Shown one piece after another: positions 8,853 through 16,893 of a stretch of 57,815 nucleotides of DNA. How positions within the stretch are numbered: the stretch's first letter is position 1; the number at the start of each line of letters is the position of its first letter. The position numbers and the translations under genes are program-made. The stretch spans positions 1 to 57,815 of the forward strand of contig CALFJG010000010.1 in the NCBI GenBank assembly GCA_937877625.1, given 5' to 3'. The stretch comes from an uncultured Prevotellaceae bacterium (lineage in GTDB: Bacteria > Bacteroidota > Bacteroidia > Bacteroidales > Bacteroidaceae). The notes beneath the pieces are model-generated. The model saw only the letters and a list, made by a program, of their open reading frames with translations, searched no databases and was not told the origin of the DNA.

Positions 8853-11327
8853 TTAGTAGTTTGTGCCCATTGAGCCTGTGGAGGATTGTGCTGGATTCTC
8901 GCTGCTGCCGTCGGTGTTTTCAATGGAGCGGTTAACAGAGCGTGTGGAGAGGCCTATGCTTCCGAGTTTGATTGAGAGGTTGAGACTTATGTTGGCTGCG
9001 GGAATAAGCAAATTCATACGGTTGGTAAAGTCTGTGCCTCGGCTCTCGCTCTTGAAGTGTATTGCAGTGCCGCGCAGTGGCATAAATCCACTTATGCCCA
9101 CGGTGAGCAGTTCGTTTTTGAGGAACGAGCGGTTGAGGCTCCCCATCACCGCTCCGAAACTGCTGTTTGAGCCTTGCAGTTGTATGGTGCGCGACATAGT
9201 GAAAAGGTTAGCACTGAGTTTTATCTTCCACCAAAGGGTTTGTTGCAGGCCGAGCATCAGGTTGCACTGCCAGCCATGGTTCTCGGTGTTGAGTGCTTTG
9301 CTGTGGAAGCGTGCGTATGCGAGGCGTGCGTTGACGATGATGCTTGTTGTGGTGGTGGGGCGCAGGTTTGCAAAGACGCTGATGCCGCTGTTGAGTGCGC
9401 TACCGAGGTTGCCGTAGGTGGTGTTGAGTACGCCGTCTTTGTAGAATTTGTATTCTTCAATGTTTCCGTTGGTAAAACTTGCTTCTGCTTGTGTGCGCAG
9501 GATAAAGGCTTTGGAGAAACTGCTGTAAACGAGGCCTATGGCATTGGTCTCCTCGGCATCTATGTTAGGATTGCCGTAGGAGATGTTGGTGGGGTCGGAA
9601 TCGTTGACATAGGGATTAAGTGCCGAGATGAAAGGTCGCGTAATGCGCATATTATAGGTTAGTCCGAGGCTTCGTGTAGGTGCTATCTGATAGGTGAGAG
9701 TGGCCGAAGGCACGAGGTTTCCGTATCTCACGGAGAAGTTGTGTTCGGGCGTGTTGGCATAGCGCACACGTTGCCACGTGTGTTCGTAGCGTGCGCCGGC
9801 CTTGAGTTTGAACTTTCCCGTGGTGCCTTCGTATTCGGCGTATGTGGCACCTATGTCGTTGTAGTGTTTATAGCGTGTGGTTTGTTCGGGTTGTGGCAGG
9901 AATACGCCGTCTTCAAGGTAAGACATTAAGGCATCGCTGCTGTTGATGCGCCCAATAAACTTCGCCCCTACGCTGAGTTTGTGGTTCGTGGCGAGCGGCG
10001 TGGTAAAATCGGCTTGTGCGGTGTGTTCGGAAGTATAGGCGTCGTTGTCGCTGAAGCGGTCGGTGAGTGTAGTGAGTAGGCCGACGGGGTCGTTGAAAAA
10101 GTTATAGTTGCGCTCGTGCAGGGGTGTGTGGTTAAACTGATAAGAGAGGGTGAGGTATCGTTCTTTCTCGTTGGCAAATCCGCGTTGATAGTCAATGTTT
10201 GCCGAGACGTTGGTATAGTTTATACGCCCCCGGGTTTGTTGGCGATAGGAGGAGATGGGTGTCTCGTTTTGTGTGGTTGCCACGTTTCCTGTGCCGTCGT
10301 TGTGTTGTCGGAAGGTCATTAGGTTTCCGTTGGCGGTGAGCAGTCGCAAGGAGTCTATCTGATAGGATAGGCTGATTGAGGCGTGCACCATATTGTTTTG
10401 TATCAAGTTATCGTTGCGCAGACGCGTGGCAATGTCGCCGGCCTCGGTGTGTTGTATGCGGTCGAAGTTGAAGTGCGACGTGCCGCTCTTCTGGTGGTTG
10501 AAGCCTGCGTTGGCACTGAGCGAGAGTGGGCCGTGCTGCCACGTGAAGTTGGCTGAGGCACCTTGTCTGCGGTTTCCGGCTTGTAGGTTGAAGTTGAGGC
10601 TCTGTCCGTTAAGCTCTTGCCGCTGTGTCTCTTGGGCATCTGCCGCCATTGCTGTCTTGATGTTGATGATGCCGCCCGTTCCCTCGGCATCGTAGCGTGC
10701 GCCGGGGTTGGTAATCACCTCTATCTCGGTGGCGTAGGAGGCGGGGATGCTTTTCATCACCAGTGCGGCATTCTCGCCATTGAACATCGGCATAGGCTTT
10801 CCGTCAACGTATATTTTGAAGTTGCTGTTGCCTGCCACTTGGATATTGTCGTTGCCGTCAACGGTGACGAGGGGCACTTTGCGCATCATGTCTAAGAGCG
10901 TTTGTGAGCGGGTGTCGGGGTCGGCTTGCAGGTCGTATGCCACTTTGTCGGGCTCCATACGCACGATGGGTCTGTCGGCCACGACGACGGCTTGCGAAAG
11001 CATAGCATCGGCGGTGAGCAGGCCTATGGTGCCTAAGTGGATGGGGTGTCCGTCCAGCGTCAAGGCTCGCTCGGCACTCTGATAACCTATAAAGGCGATG
11101 TGTAGGCGTGCTTCGCCTTTCTTGGTGGTGGTGATAGTGAAGTTTCCCTCGGCATCGGTGATGGTGGTAACGGTGGCTTCTTTTGCCGTGGCCGGCACGA
11201 AGAGCCGCACGGTGGCATAGGGCAACGCGCTGCTGTCGGCGGCTTCTTTCACTATGCCGGAAATGGTGGTTTGAGCCGGGACGGTTAGGGAGAGAAAGGG
11301 GAGGACGAAAACGAGGAGTTTTTTCAT
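8853..11327 (-). CDS. Outer-membrane beta-barrel protein, TonB-receptor-like, with carboxypeptidase-regulatory domain
   Basis: 824 aa. The signal peptide (MKKLLVFVLPFLSLTVPAQ) is followed by a CarboxypepD_reg-like beta-sandwich (about 20-105: ISGIVKEA ... LHIAFIGYQSAE). A plug-like region (about 120-230) contains the typical DMMRKVPLVTVDG, YVDGKPM and GTGGIINIKT motifs, and a C-terminal barrel (OMP_b-brl_3 type) follows. This subgroup lacks a clear TonB box, and its cargo is unknown. The C-terminus is a low-complexity Ser/Asn-rich tail rather than a terminal Phe strand, which is odd for a barrel. It sits between a GntR-ABC module (41 nt upstream) and the metalloprotease (55 nt downstream), so regulation or function may be shared with them. 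Confidence 0.87.
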   Translation of the reverse strand: MKKLLVFVLPFLSLTVPAQTTISGIVKEAADSSALPYATVRLFVPATAKEATVTTITDAEGNFTITTTKKGEARLHIAFIGYQSAERALTLDGHPIHLGTIGLLTADAMLSQAVVVADRPIVRMEPDKVAYDLQADPDTRSQTLLDMMRKVPLVTVDGNDNIQVAGNSNFKIYVDGKPMPMFNGENAALVMKSIPASYATEIEVITNPGARYDAEGTGGIINIKTAMAADAQETQRQELNGQSLNFNLQAGNRRQGASANFTWQHGPLSLSANAGFNHQKSGTSHFNFDRIQHTEAGDIATRLRNDNLIQNNMVHASISLSYQIDSLRLLTANGNLMTFRQHNDGTGNVATTQNETPISSYRQQTRGRINYTNVSANIDYQRGFANEKERYLTLSYQFNHTPLHERNYNFFNDPVGLLTTLTDRFSDNDAYTSEHTAQADFTTPLATNHKLSVGAKFIGRINSSDALMSYLEDGVFLPQPEQTTRYKHYNDIGATYAEYEGTTGKFKLKAGARYEHTWQRVRYANTPEHNFSVRYGNLVPSATLTYQIAPTRSLGLTYNMRITRPFISALNPYVNDSDPTNISYGNPNIDAEETNAIGLVYSSFSKAFILRTQAEASFTNGNIEEYKFYKDGVLNTTYGNLGSALNSGISVFANLRPTTTTSIIVNARLAYARFHSKALNTENHGWQCNLMLGLQQTLWWKIKLSANLFTMSRTIQLQGSNSSFGAVMGSLNRSFLKNELLTVGISGFMPLRGTAIHFKSESRGTDFTNRMNLLIPAANISLNLSIKLGSIGLSTRSVNRSIENTDGSSENPAQSSTGSMGTNY

Positions 11328-11368
11328 TGGGGTGGGAGTTCTGTTGGAAGGTTGTAGTAGATTTGGGT

Positions 11369-11761
11369 TTAAGCTTCCTCAATCTCTATAGCCTTGTTTT
11401 CAGCTTTTTCAATTTCGGTTTCACATTTCTTTAGTTCTTCAAGCGGTATGCCGTAGCGTTTCATATCGCGGAGGAAGGCGGGCATTTCAACGTTGATAAA
11501 GTGCTGTCGTCTTCGGGCTATGATGGCTTCCCGTGCGCCGGTGTTGACATAGTAACCCAGTCCGCGCTGTTGCTGTATGACACCGTCCTGTGCCAGTGTT
11601 TCGTAGGCGCGCGCCACGGTGTTGACGTTTACCTGTAAGAGCGCGCTGTATTCGCGTACGCTGGGTGTGCGTTCGCCTTCTTCGTATTTGCGGCTGACAA
11701 CTTCGTCTTCAAGGCGCTCGGCGATTTGTCGATAGATGGGTTTGTTGTCGGCAAAGGTCAT
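11369..11761 (-). CDS. GntR-family regulator, YtrA subfamily
   Basis: 130 aa. The N-terminal winged helix-turn-helix (about 8-75) carries the family pattern PIYRQIAERLEDEVVSRKY ... TPSVREYSALLQVNVNTVARAY. The C-terminal part is short and helical, as in YtrA-type GntR proteins, which have no large ligand-binding domain and usually control adjacent ABC exporter genes responding to cell-wall stress. Its ATG overlaps the permease stop by 4 nt (ATGA), so the two are translationally coupled. The regulator comes after the transporter genes in transcription order, whereas in most ytr-type operons it comes first. The chain ends in a Glu/Lys-rich coiled tail. Confidence 0.9.
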   Translation of the reverse strand: MTFADNKPIYRQIAERLEDEVVSRKYEEGERTPSVREYSALLQVNVNTVARAYETLAQDGVIQQQRGLGYYVNTGAREAIIARRRQHFINVEMPAFLRDMKRYGIPLEELKKCETEIEKAENKAIEIEEA

Positions 11762-12768
11762 AGGTTGAAGAATTTGTGGTTAATTACTTGCAAGTGTCGG
11801 AACACCCTAACGGCGAGGCAACAGAAACCTACGGCGAGTAGCCCGTTGAATGCTGCAAAGCCATAGATAATTGTCGTGTCGTTCTTGTCGATGTCTGAGA
11901 AAATGATACTCAGGGTGTTGCCGCCAGTGGCTACGAGTAGGATGCTTAGTATGCTGGAGAATATCCAAATGACGAATGAGGTGAGCAACCATGGGAAGCG
12001 TGGGAACACAGCACTGCCGAGCAGATAGGTGGAGTGGGAGAGAAGCCAGCTGCTGAGGGTTGTTATAGTAATGGCTATCATTACTTGTCGCTCTTGTGGC
12101 TCGGTAATTTTGAGGTTCTCAACAAAATGCTGGAAGAAATTATTCGCCGTTGTGCTTAGCCAGGTTATCATCAGCCCTGGGTGGTATGGGCCAATGAGCG
12201 GCTGCACCGCATAGCGCAGTAGGTCGGCTACGACGAAAGCGGTGAGTGTCATCAGCAACCACACAGGCACGGCATATACCCAGCGTGCCACGAGTTTCTC
12301 GGTTGTTGAGGCGGGCAGGGCAAGGAAAGAGATGCGTTTCTGCTTCGTGGTGAGGTTGTTGAGAAAGAGCGAGGCACTGAAGGTGAAGTAGAATGCCACG
12401 ATTATCAACAGGAAGATGGCTGTTATGCTGTGTTGCTGCGCTACACGCGACTCCCACGTGTCCACGTAGGGCGGTATCTCGCGATGGTATTCTACGATTG
12501 GTGCGCCGTATTCGTCTTCTAAGTTTTCGCGTGAATACTCTTTTTGCTCTGCGGGGCTTAGTTCTTCAAAGGCCTCTTCTTCAATGATTTCCACTTGTGG
12601 CTCGCCGAGGGCTTTGTCGCCTTCGGTGATTACACAGGCGTGAGGCAGCAAGATAGCGAAAAAGAACACGGTGAGCATAATCAGCCAGTGGCGCACGTTG
12701 CTGCGTAGGTTGGTGTGGAAATCCCATTTCAGGGTGAGCCAAAAACGGTGTATGTTGAATGATTTCAT
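11758..12768 (-). CDS. ABC-2-type transporter permease
   Basis: 336 aa with about six hydrophobic segments. TM1 (about residues 28-46, LIMLTVFFFAILL) is followed by a large acidic extracytoplasmic loop (about 47-115), then TM helices near 118-138, 165-185, 232-258, 262-285 and 295-318. No enzymatic motif is seen. It lies between an ABC ATPase gene (240 nt upstream) and the GntR gene (4-nt overlap), so it is most likely the membrane half of an exporter with that ATPase. The 240-nt gap to the ATPase gene holds no gene and no clear promoter. Substrate unknown. Confidence 0.8.
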   Translation of the reverse strand: MKSFNIHRFWLTLKWDFHTNLRSNVRHWLIMLTVFFFAILLPHACVITEGDKALGEPQVEIIEEEAFEELSPAEQKEYSRENLEDEYGAPIVEYHREIPPYVDTWESRVAQQHSITAIFLLIIVAFYFTFSASLFLNNLTTKQKRISFLALPASTTEKLVARWVYAVPVWLLMTLTAFVVADLLRYAVQPLIGPYHPGLMITWLSTTANNFFQHFVENLKITEPQERQVMIAITITTLSSWLLSHSTYLLGSAVFPRFPWLLTSFVIWIFSSILSILLVATGGNTLSIIFSDIDKNDTTIIYGFAAFNGLLAVGFCCLAVRVFRHLQVINHKFFNL

Positions 12769-13007
12769 AGCTTTGTTTGTTGGTTGTTGTAGATGTATGG
12801 TTTTTCTTTGCTACGGGATGAACCCCAATTGGTCATTAAACCGAAAAAGTGTTTTTTGTTGTGAAAGATCTCTTTATGCTAAAGTTTTTATTCTTTGACA
12901 TCTTGCAAAGTACGTCGTTCGTGCATAGCCTGCGGGGCTTTCATCGCCTGGCTTCACGATTTGTCCGATGTAAAAACGCTTCCATAAAGTTTTATGTCCG
13001 ATAAGGG

Positions 13008-13841
13008 TTAAAGGGTTATGCCTTGCAGTGCTCCGTAACTCACTGCATTGAACAGCAGTTCGAGATTGACCATTGTGGCATCGCCGTTGCCTTGTCCGCG
13101 TGCGATGACGTAATTGCCTTGCAGCGATGGTTCGGCATAGAGTACGTCGGGCTCGGGAACATTGCTGGGTTGGCGCACCTCAAAACGGAAGGCGCGGCTC
13201 AGTTGTTCGATACTGGCGTTGAGCAATACGTTTTGCTGCGAAATCATCACCACCTGGTCAATAAGCATCTCCACGTCGCGCACCTGATGGGTGCTTATTA
13301 TCACGGTTGTCTCTTGGTTCATCCCTCCTGCTACCACACGTCGAAATTGTGCCTTGGAGGGTATGTCAAGGCCGTTGGTGGGTTCGTCCATAAAGAGATA
13401 TTTTGTGCTGGCGGCTAAGGCGAAGGAGATGATGACTTTCTTTTTCTGTCCCATAGAGAGCCGTCCGAGGTTGATTTTCTCGGGCAGCTCAAACTCCCGG
13501 AGGTTGCGTTGCAGGGCTTCGTGGGAGAAGCGGGGATAGAAGGGGGCGTTGATTTTTACATAACTGTCCAGTCCTATGGCGGGAAGCTCGTATTCCTCGG
13601 GCACAAGCATTATTTCGCGTAGCATTTCTGGCTTACGCGCGATGGCTTCCATACCATCCACCTTTACGAAGCCGCGCTGCGGGCGCAATAGGCCGCTGAT
13701 AAGATAGAGCAGAGTGCTTTTTCCTGTGCCGTTTTTGCCTAACAGACCATAGACGTGTCCTTCCTCAAGGCGCATTGTGAAATCTTGAAACACCGGCCAC
13801 GCTTTCTGGTAGCCAAAGTTCAGTTGTTGAATGTCAATCAT
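13008..13841 (-). CDS. ABC transporter ATP-binding protein
   Basis: 277 aa from the ATG at 13841, where MIDIQQLNFGYQKAW gives the standard N-terminal beta strand; the Met at 13868 adds nine residues without family support. All nucleotide-binding motifs are present: Walker A GKNGTGKS (35-42), signature LSMGQ (128-132), Walker B LFMDEP (149-154) and H-loop STHQ. The C-terminal 70 residues form a small accessory domain, as in YtrB/CcmA-like exporters. It is first in the minus-strand row with the permease and GntR regulator, and one of the best promoters in the window precedes it. Confidence 0.92.
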   Translation of the reverse strand: MIDIQQLNFGYQKAWPVFQDFTMRLEEGHVYGLLGKNGTGKSTLLYLISGLLRPQRGFVKVDGMEAIARKPEMLREIMLVPEEYELPAIGLDSYVKINAPFYPRFSHEALQRNLREFELPEKINLGRLSMGQKKKVIISFALAASTKYLFMDEPTNGLDIPSKAQFRRVVAGGMNQETTVIISTHQVRDVEMLIDQVVMISQQNVLLNASIEQLSRAFRFEVRQPSNVPEPDVLYAEPSLQGNYVIARGQGNGDATMVNLELLFNAVSYGALQGITL

Positions 13842-13930
13842 TGTGTTATAACTGATTTTGAGCCGCATTTCTCTATATCAATGTGGTAGAAAAACAAGGC
13901 TTATTGGTGTAATAGTGTACTAATACACCG

Positions 13931-13962
13931 CAAAAGTATGATGCTTGACGCGTTTGAGCAAA
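13931..13962 (-). promoter_or_regulatory. Consensus Bacteroidetes promoter of the ABC-GntR operon
   Basis: On the minus strand TTTG (13959-13962), a 20-nt spacer and TACTTTTG (13931-13938) match the primary-sigma consensus exactly. The box lies 89 nt before the ATPase start codon at 13841. Confidence 0.8.
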
Positions 13963-14259
13963 TTTTTGAGGGATTTTTTTTGAGAAGTAGCGATTTTTGT
14001 TCTGCGAGGTGCTGATGCTTTCGGATGCAGGAATGACTTTGCGTAATAGTTTGTGCTTGTATGTTTTTTTATTGCCGTCTGCTAAAACTTATTAGTGCCA
14101 AAGAAAAGGTTTTCAATGGTCGATGATATGCGATTGCGAGTTCCTTTTTTCCAAAAGTAAGCCCCATAAAGTCCACTTATTAGCACACAGCAAAAGTTTC
14201 GCGCCGTAGGCTTTCGGAAACCCAACGACACACGCCAAACCCTCGTCGCCGTCCCTTCC

Positions 14260-14338
14260 TTTCGCACAATAAACCGCTACCGAATAAGCATATTCCTTTT
14301 GTTTTCGCACAACAATCCGTTACCGAATAAGCATATTC
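14260..14338. repeat. Two-copy 36-nt direct repeat
   Basis: Units 14260-14295 and 14303-14338 (period 43 nt) agree at 33 of 36 positions and share the run TACCGAATAAGCATATTC. They lie in gene-free DNA just before the long palindrome. Confidence 0.75.
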
Positions 14339-14400
14339 TTTCCGCTGTCGCTCCGCTTTTCGCTCGTGCGCGACCAATTATTTTCTTAATCGGACAAAGA

Positions 14401-14488
14401 ATTCAAATTGTGACTATATTTTTACAAATAAAGCCTATATTTTTACACGTATAGGCTTTATTTGTAAAAATATAGTCACAATTTGAAT
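14401..14488. repeat. Perfect 39-bp inverted repeat with 10-nt loop
   Basis: Arms 14401-14439 and 14450-14488 are exact reverse complements, separated by 14440-14449. The arms are AT-rich and begin ATTCAAATTGTGACTATATT. A sub-motif CTATATTTTTACA occurs twice on the plus strand, once in the left arm and once running into the loop. The arm is longer than in usual terminators and has no T-run specific to either side, and it is far from any gene end (413 nt from the dnaJ stop). It could be a palindromic small element, a replication or recombination target, or a phage-like site. Confidence 0.85.
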
Positions 14489-14718
14489 AATTCATCCGAG
14501 GAAGAAAAAAATTCCTCCCACCTCAATTAAAAGTCTTCCAGTTTCGGAAATAATGTAAGCCTATTAGTGTCGTAAGTATGGCACACGCGGCGTTCCCATA
14601 CTTTGCGGACGGAGATTGGAGGCGTTTGCACGTTTGGGCTGATAGTAATATATGTTTTTGCAAGGTGCTTTAATTGTGTGCTTCTTGGCCATTAGCCTGC
14701 GCGGGTAGCCAGGAGTAC

Positions 14719-14783
14719 AAAACAACATCGGACTTCGTCGGAAAAAGGTTTGTTGCCTTTTTTACGAAGTCCGATGTTGTTTT
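14719..14783 (-). terminator. Terminator of grpE-dnaJ
   Basis: Perfect 20-bp arms (14719-14738 with 14764-14783), with a further AAAAAGG/CCTTTTT pairing inside the 25-nt loop. On the minus strand the stem ends in TTTT. It lies 119 nt after the dnaJ stop. Confidence 0.8.
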
Positions 14784-14901
14784 CTGTAAGTTGTTTTTCC
14801 TGCTTTTTCTCGCAGCTTGTGCGGTTTTGAGTCGGATAGCGAAAAATGGTTGAACGATTTCCGTCGTTTACAGAACGTACTATTCCACGTTCTGTTCCTA
14901 C

Positions 14902-16044
14902 CTATTTCTCAAAATATCGGCGGAAGGTGGAAAATATCTTGTCTTTCACCGATTTTGAACATTTGTGTGTGTCGCTACGTTGGCTTTGTTTCTGATAGAA
15001 AGCACGTTCCTCGTCGGTGGTGTGCTCGGGGATATAGACGCTGATATTTACGATAAGGTCGCCTACGTGGCTGGAATTAACTCGCGGCAGCCCTTTTCGT
15101 CGCAGGAAGAGTGCTGTGCCGGGCTGTGTGCCTGGTGCTACTTTGATACGTGCCTTGCCATCAACGGTAGGCACTTCGATGCTGTCGCCGAGTACGGCCT
15201 GCGGCACGGTGAGCAGCAAGTTGTAGATGAGGTCGTCGCCGTCGCGGATAAGGTCGGGGTGAGGCTCTTCGCTCACGAGAACCTGTATGTCGCCGGCCAC
15301 TCCGTTGTGTCGCCCGGCGTTTCCTTTGCCGCGCACGGTCATTATCATACCATCGGCAAGGCCTGCGGGTAGGTTGATCTCCACCACCTCCTCGCCGCGT
15401 TCCACTCCCTCGCCGTGGCAGTGGGGGCAAGGGTGGTTGATGATGGTTCCCTCGCCGTGGCAACGGGGGCATACTTCTTGTGTTTGCATCATACCCAAAA
15501 ACGTCTTTTGGGTGTGTATCACCACGCCGCGTCCACCACACTCGGGACACGTTTGCGGCTGTGCACCATCGGCGTTTCCGCTTCCGTGGCAGTGGCTACA
15601 AGGCACGTCCTTACGCACCTTGAATTTCTTGTTACAACCGTGTTGGATTTCTTGCAGGGTGAGCGACACTTTTAGGCGCAAATCGCTGCCCTTATAGCGT
15701 GCTGTGCTGCCGCGTTGTCTGAAACTGCCAAAGCCACCCACGCCACCGAGTCCCCATTCCTCGAACATGGAGCCGAAATGTGAGAAGATGTCGTTCAGGT
15801 CCATATCGGGGGTGCCACCGCTCATACCACGCAGTCCGTCTTCTCCGAAGCGGTCGTACTGCGCTCGTTTTTGCTCGTCGCTGAGTACCTCGTAGGCACG
15901 GGCGGCTTGCTTAAACTTCTCCTCGGCTTCTTTGTCGCCGGGGTTGCGGTCGGGGTGGTACTTTAGCGCGGCTTTGCGGTAGGCTTTTTTTATCTCATCG
16001 GGAGTGGCCGTGCGGCTCACGCCGAGTATTTCGTAGTAGTCCAT
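14902..16044 (-). CDS. dnaJ: Chaperone DnaJ (Hsp40)
   Basis: 380 aa, the usual length. The J domain (residues 1-70) has HPD at 30-32, which stimulates DnaK's ATPase. A Gly/Phe-rich linker follows (about 72-115: GGVGGFGSF). The zinc-finger region carries four CxxCxGxG-type repeats (CSHCHGSG, CPECGGRG, CPRCHGEG, CPHCHGEG), and then come the two substrate-binding beta domains. It works in the cytoplasm with DnaK and GrpE; grpE lies 61 nt upstream in the same direction, while dnaK is not in the window. No CIRCE-like inverted repeat was seen upstream of grpE. Confidence 0.97.
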   Translation of the reverse strand: MDYYEILGVSRTATPDEIKKAYRKAALKYHPDRNPGDKEAEEKFKQAARAYEVLSDEQKRAQYDRFGEDGLRGMSGGTPDMDLNDIFSHFGSMFEEWGLGGVGGFGSFRQRGSTARYKGSDLRLKVSLTLQEIQHGCNKKFKVRKDVPCSHCHGSGNADGAQPQTCPECGGRGVVIHTQKTFLGMMQTQEVCPRCHGEGTIINHPCPHCHGEGVERGEEVVEINLPAGLADGMIMTVRGKGNAGRHNGVAGDIQVLVSEEPHPDLIRDGDDLIYNLLLTVPQAVLGDSIEVPTVDGKARIKVAPGTQPGTALFLRRKGLPRVNSSHVGDLIVNISVYIPEHTTDEERAFYQKQSQRSDTHKCSKSVKDKIFSTFRRYFEK

Positions 16045-16105
16045 CGTAGAATAACTGGATTATGAGTGACTTGTCGGTGCAACAAGGGTGTGTTGTAGCA
16101 TTGTG

Positions 16106-16753
16106 CTACTGCCCCACAGCCACTTTAGCGTGGCGAATTACTTTGTCGCCGAGTTTGTAACCTGTCAGCACACAATCAACCACCTTGCCTTTTTGTTTGG
16201 CATCGTTAACGGGTGTCAGCGCTATGGCCTCGTGGAAATCTGTGTTGAACTCCTGCCCTTCGGCTTCAATGCGCGAGAGACCTTGTGCTTCCAACGTGTG
16301 CAGGAGTTTGCTGGAAATAAGTTCCACACCCTGGCGCAGGATGTCCGGGTCGTTGCTCTTTTCTATGTTGCTCAAGGCACGTTCAAAGTCGTCGAGCACA
16401 GGCAGCAGGGCGTTTATCACCTTCTCTCCGCCGTTGAGTATCAGTTCGGCCTTTTCCTTGATAGTGCGTTTGCGGAAGTTGTCGAACTCAGCCATCTGGC
16501 GCAAATTTTTGTCTTTCAGAGCGGCTATCTCATCTTGTGCTTGAGCCAGTTGTGCTTCAAGCGGGTCGTCGGCTTGCACGTCTGCGGAGTTGGCGGTTTG
16601 GCACTCCGACGAGGCTTCTGCCTCATCGTTTTCGTTGACCACAACATCGGCTGCATCGGCCATTTCAACAGTGGCAGATGCTGCATCGGGCGTTTCTTGC
16701 TGGATGTCCTCCGTTTCGGGGGAGGCGATGGGTATTTCTTTTTCGGTTTTCAT
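16106..16753 (-). CDS. grpE: Nucleotide exchange factor GrpE
   Basis: 215 aa. A long acidic, disordered N-terminus (residues 1-62) is followed by a coiled coil (about 63-110) and the GrpE head, with the family stretch FDNFRKRT ... LLPVLDDFERAL and the C-terminal beta-wing motif LTGYKLGDKVIRHAKVAV. It releases ADP from DnaK. First gene of a grpE-dnaJ pair, divergent from the acyl-CoA ligase gene. The N-terminal extension is longer than in E. coli GrpE (197 aa total) but such acidic tails vary widely. Confidence 0.97.
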   Translation of the reverse strand: MKTEKEIPIASPETEDIQQETPDAASATVEMADAADVVVNENDEAEASSECQTANSADVQADDPLEAQLAQAQDEIAALKDKNLRQMAEFDNFRKRTIKEKAELILNGGEKVINALLPVLDDFERALSNIEKSNDPDILRQGVELISSKLLHTLEAQGLSRIEAEGQEFNTDFHEAIALTPVNDAKQKGKVVDCVLTGYKLGDKVIRHAKVAVGQ

Positions 16754-16862
16754 TGCTTAAGCGTTTTTCTTGTCCACTTCTCTGCAAATGTTGTGCCAAC
16801 AAACGAAAAACCGAAATACTCAAAAACTTAACGCCTGGGCGCATCGGAAGCATAGAAAAATG

Positions 16863-16870
16863 TATTTTTG
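16863..16870 (+). promoter_or_regulatory. Possible -7 box of the acyl-CoA ligase operon
   Basis: TATTTTTG on the plus strand, 23 nt before the ATG at 16894, fits TAnnTTTG. No TTTG is found at the expected -33 distance. Confidence 0.45.
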
Positions 16871-16893
16871 CAGCGAATAAGCAACAAAAGTAT

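Larger units (their letters stand above)
13842..14901. other. About 1 kb without genes
   Basis: No frame here has a recognisable protein. The stretch holds the promoter of the ABC operon (13931-13962), a two-copy direct repeat (14260-14338), a perfect 39-bp inverted repeat (14401-14488) and the dnaJ terminator (14719-14783). Short minus-strand frames between 14082 and 14377 exist only because of the direct repeat. The repeats suggest debris of a small mobile or MITE-like element, but no transposase is present. Confidence 0.6.

Noticed and set aside
8798..8923. N-terminal extension of the metalloprotease to 8923
   Set aside because: It puts 42 residues before the signal peptide and overlaps the upstream gene's end at 8853.
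14082..14377. Several short minus-strand frames before the long palindrome
   Set aside because: They contain the direct repeat (KEYAYSV-like text) and have no family or start signal.
14401..14488. Reading the 39-bp inverted repeat as the dnaJ terminator
   Set aside because: A good terminator at 14719-14783 already follows dnaJ, and the palindrome lies 300 nt beyond it without a U-run.
16678..16893. N-terminal extension of the acyl-CoA ligase to 16678
   Set aside because: It overlaps grpE on the other strand and lacks family similarity; the ATG at 16894 fits the domain start.
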